Positions 62,776-64,000 of a stretch of DNA of 64,000 nucleotides are shown piece after piece. The stretch comes from [Clostridium] citroniae WAL-17108 (GTDB lineage: Bacteria; Bacillota; Clostridia; Lachnospirales; Lachnospiraceae), in assembly GCF_000233455.1 (NCBI RefSeq), contig NZ_JH376420.1:1311626-1375625 (forward strand), read 5' to 3'. The position numbers and the translations under genes are program-made. The notes under the pieces were generated by a model. The model did no database searches. It was not told where the DNA came from and worked only from the letters and a program-made list of their open reading frames with translations. Position 1 is the stretch's first letter; each line of letters begins with the position of its first letter.

Positions 62776-63591
62776 CTATGAAATAGCCAAACCTGCACTT
62801 GCATACCCGGCCACTGTGTTCACCAGTGCCAGACCGGATGCCGTGGCTGTGAAGACCAGAAGCAAACGGGTCTGATTTGTTACAGTTACTGAAAGGCCGG
62901 TTACTGTACCGGAAGATAATGTTCCAATTGCCAGAATGCCTGTAAGAGCCGGCGCCAAGGTCACTACCGCTCCCGGAACAGCTACAAAGCTGTTATTTGG
63001 TGTGGCGGATCTGTACAACTGGGCGGTAATCGTAATTGAACTTCCAACAAGGCTTAAAGCCGCTGTTGTACTGAAGAATGCGGACATACTGGTTATCACA
63101 CCATCCCTTGGCATTGAAAATGCAAAGTTAGTCAATGTGCCCGCTGCATTTGTAAGGTCGATCACTCCTCCCACAATACTGATTCCCGGTGCGGAAGATC
63201 CAAAGCCCACAAAGCCCGGCGTTCCAACCAAACCACCCGCAATTGTTGTGAGTGACAGCGGAATGCCTGAACTGAATGGGATGATTGCAGAACTGCCTGC
63301 AATACCTGTGGGGCCGGTGGGGCCGGTCGCTCCCGCTGCTCCAGTAGGTCCAGTAGGGCCGGTGACTCCGGTGGGGCCGGTCGCTCCAGTGACTCCGGTG
63401 GCCCCGGTAGGGCCGGTGGCTCCGGTGGCTCCGGTAGGTCCAGTAGGGCCGGTGACTCCGGTGGGGCCGGTCGCTCCTGCCACTCCAGTGACTCCGGTGG
63501 CTCCGGTAGGGCCGGTCGCTCCTGCTGCTCCAGTGACTCCGGTGGCCCCGATAGGGCCGGTGGCTCCAGTAGGTCCAGTAGAGCCGTGTAT
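62776..63591 (-). CDS. Collagen-like exosporium protein (BclB-like), 5'-truncated
   Basis: The frame begins without a proper start at about 63591 and gives at least 34 more Gly-X-Thr triplets before the GTG at 63483. G-P-T-G / G-A-T-G / G-V-T-G repeats fill about 63585-63300. The C-terminal 150 residues ([32 protein letters not shown]...) are the BclB-type beta-rich trimerisation domain. Such proteins decorate spores. The N-terminal targeting part is gone: upstream the sequence switches to another element's recombinase, so the gene was cut by insertion and is unlikely to be expressed properly. Confidence 0.85.
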   Translation of the reverse strand: MHGSTGPTGATGPIGATGVTGAAGATGPTGATGVTGVAGATGPTGVTGPTGPTGATGATGPTGATGVTGATGPTGVTGPTGPTGAAGATGPTGPTGIAGSSAIIPFSSGIPLSLTTIAGGLVGTPGFVGFGSSAPGISIVGGVIDLTNAAGTLTNFAFSMPRDGVITSMSAFFSTTAALSLVGSSITITAQLYRSATPNNSFVAVPGAVVTLAPALTGILAIGTLSSGTVTGLSVTVTNQTRLLLVFTATASGLALVNTVAGYASAGLAIS

Positions 63592-63636
63592 TTATGCACA
63601 ACATTAGATTTTCCTTTGTGTTGAGTAGGCAAGCCG

Positions 63637-64000
63637 TTAGATTGCCTTGTTCTCAATCACTCGGATAACGTTGTGGTTATTCTCAATGTAATCAATAATT
63701 CGCTGGTACTCGTCGGCAAAATTGAAGTCAACCGTTATTTCCCCGTTCTCATGCACCCAAACCGCTTTTACGAGTTCAACCATAATCCCGCGGTTAAGGC
63801 TCTGAATGTTTTTGTATTTCAGAAAGGCGGTTAGATACGGGTCGTCGGTTCCGATACCATCAGCCATTACCTGCATTTCCTCTTTCAGATAGGAGATGTT
63901 CGCTTCAAGCTGTTGTATCTGTTCTGCAATCTTGCCTTTCAAGCGGCGATATTCCTCTTTGGTAATCTCACCGCTTTTCCAATCAAGGTACAAGCTGTCG
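63637..64000 (-). CDS. Large serine recombinase C-terminus (partial, second element)
   Basis: About 120 residues running off the window. A coiled coil (SGEITKEEYRRLKGKIAEQIQQLEANISYLKEE) is followed by the C-terminal block SLNRGIMVELVKAVWVHENGEITVDFNFADEYQRII. It matches the tail of TndX/TnpX-like recombinases found at one end of Clostridial transposons and integrative elements. It differs from the triplet at 54552-58825, so it belongs to another element. Its end lies about 50 bp from the broken collagen-like gene, between 63591 and 63636. Confidence 0.88.
   Translation of the reverse strand, partial: DSLYLDWKSGEITKEEYRRLKGKIAEQIQQLEANISYLKEEMQVMADGIGTDDPYLTAFLKYKNIQSLNRGIMVELVKAVWVHENGEITVDFNFADEYQRIIDYIENNHNVIRVIENKAI

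Noticed and set aside
63300..63590. CRISPR-like repeat array
   Set aside because: The repeats are contiguous 9-bp-periodic codons for Gly-X-Thr with no spacers.
63128..63604. Minus-strand frame rich in His-Arg-Ser-His repeats
   Set aside because: Frame-shifted reading of the same collagen repeat; periodic DNA keeps several frames open.
62936..63607. Long plus-strand frame rich in Pro-Val-Gly-Pro repeats
   Set aside because: It is the complement of the Gly-X-Thr collagen repeat; the minus strand has the recognisable C-terminal domain and terminator.

Overview
The window looks like chromosome of a gut Lachnospiraceae, most like the Enterocloster (Clostridium bolteae/clostridioforme) group. 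This is inferred from the mix of DUF1836, a YerC/YecD repressor, class II aldolases, a YgeY-family hydrolase, a NodB-type deacetylase, a BclB-like collagen protein and several large serine recombinases, with medium-GC core genes and strong AGGAGG ribosome sites. I see no rRNA, tRNA or CRISPR array. The two ends are mobile and defence-related; the middle is metabolic core.

Left end (1-6,100): a decayed IS110 transposase, then an AT-rich 4.8-kb insert with a RhuM-family gene and an internally deleted STAND-type NTPase gene. The insert is flanked by a 24-bp direct repeat, and the repeat is the coding 3' end of rlmD, so this is probably the remnant of an element that integrated into rlmD. Core genes follow on the minus strand (6,039-12,543): rlmD, a squalene-cyclase-fold protein, a small membrane protein, pcrA and a GGDEF protein. 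From 12,799 to 21,267 lies a phosphosugar locus: two class II aldolases, an ADP-dependent-type sugar kinase, an RpiR regulator and an Fbp/Afu-type ABC importer.

Middle (21,600-53,000): DUF1836, a TrpR-like repressor, a MerR regulator divergent from an old-yellow-enzyme/dienoyl-CoA-reductase-like flavoprotein, a HAD phosphatase, and a compact two-gene unit made of a DNA methylase-specificity fusion and a KAP NTPase. Then come an orphan NMT1-type binding protein, a PstS-like lipoprotein with a phosphonoacetate-hydrolase-like enzyme, a LysR regulator, a lipoprotein, a YheO regulator with tryptophanase and an NSS transporter, a DUF4349 lipoprotein, a Gfo/Idh/MocA dehydrogenase, a second flavin reductase, a D,D-carboxypeptidase, and a GntR regulator divergent from a YgeY hydrolase and an AGCS symporter. 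A HIT protein and a polysaccharide deacetylase close this part.

Right end (53,000-64,000): an NMT1/TauT-type ABC ATPase is followed by a permease gene cut in two by a 7.84-kb element. The element carries three large serine recombinases, a small DUF6870-like gene, a LysR regulator and an SLC13-type permease. Its ends can be placed to the base: joining them gives a perfect palindrome of 9-bp arms around a GG core, and removing the element restores the permease reading frame. Beyond it a collagen-like exosporium gene has lost its 5' end to a second element, whose serine recombinase C-terminus runs off the window. Short palindromic repeats, terminators, promoters and tandem repeats are listed individually.
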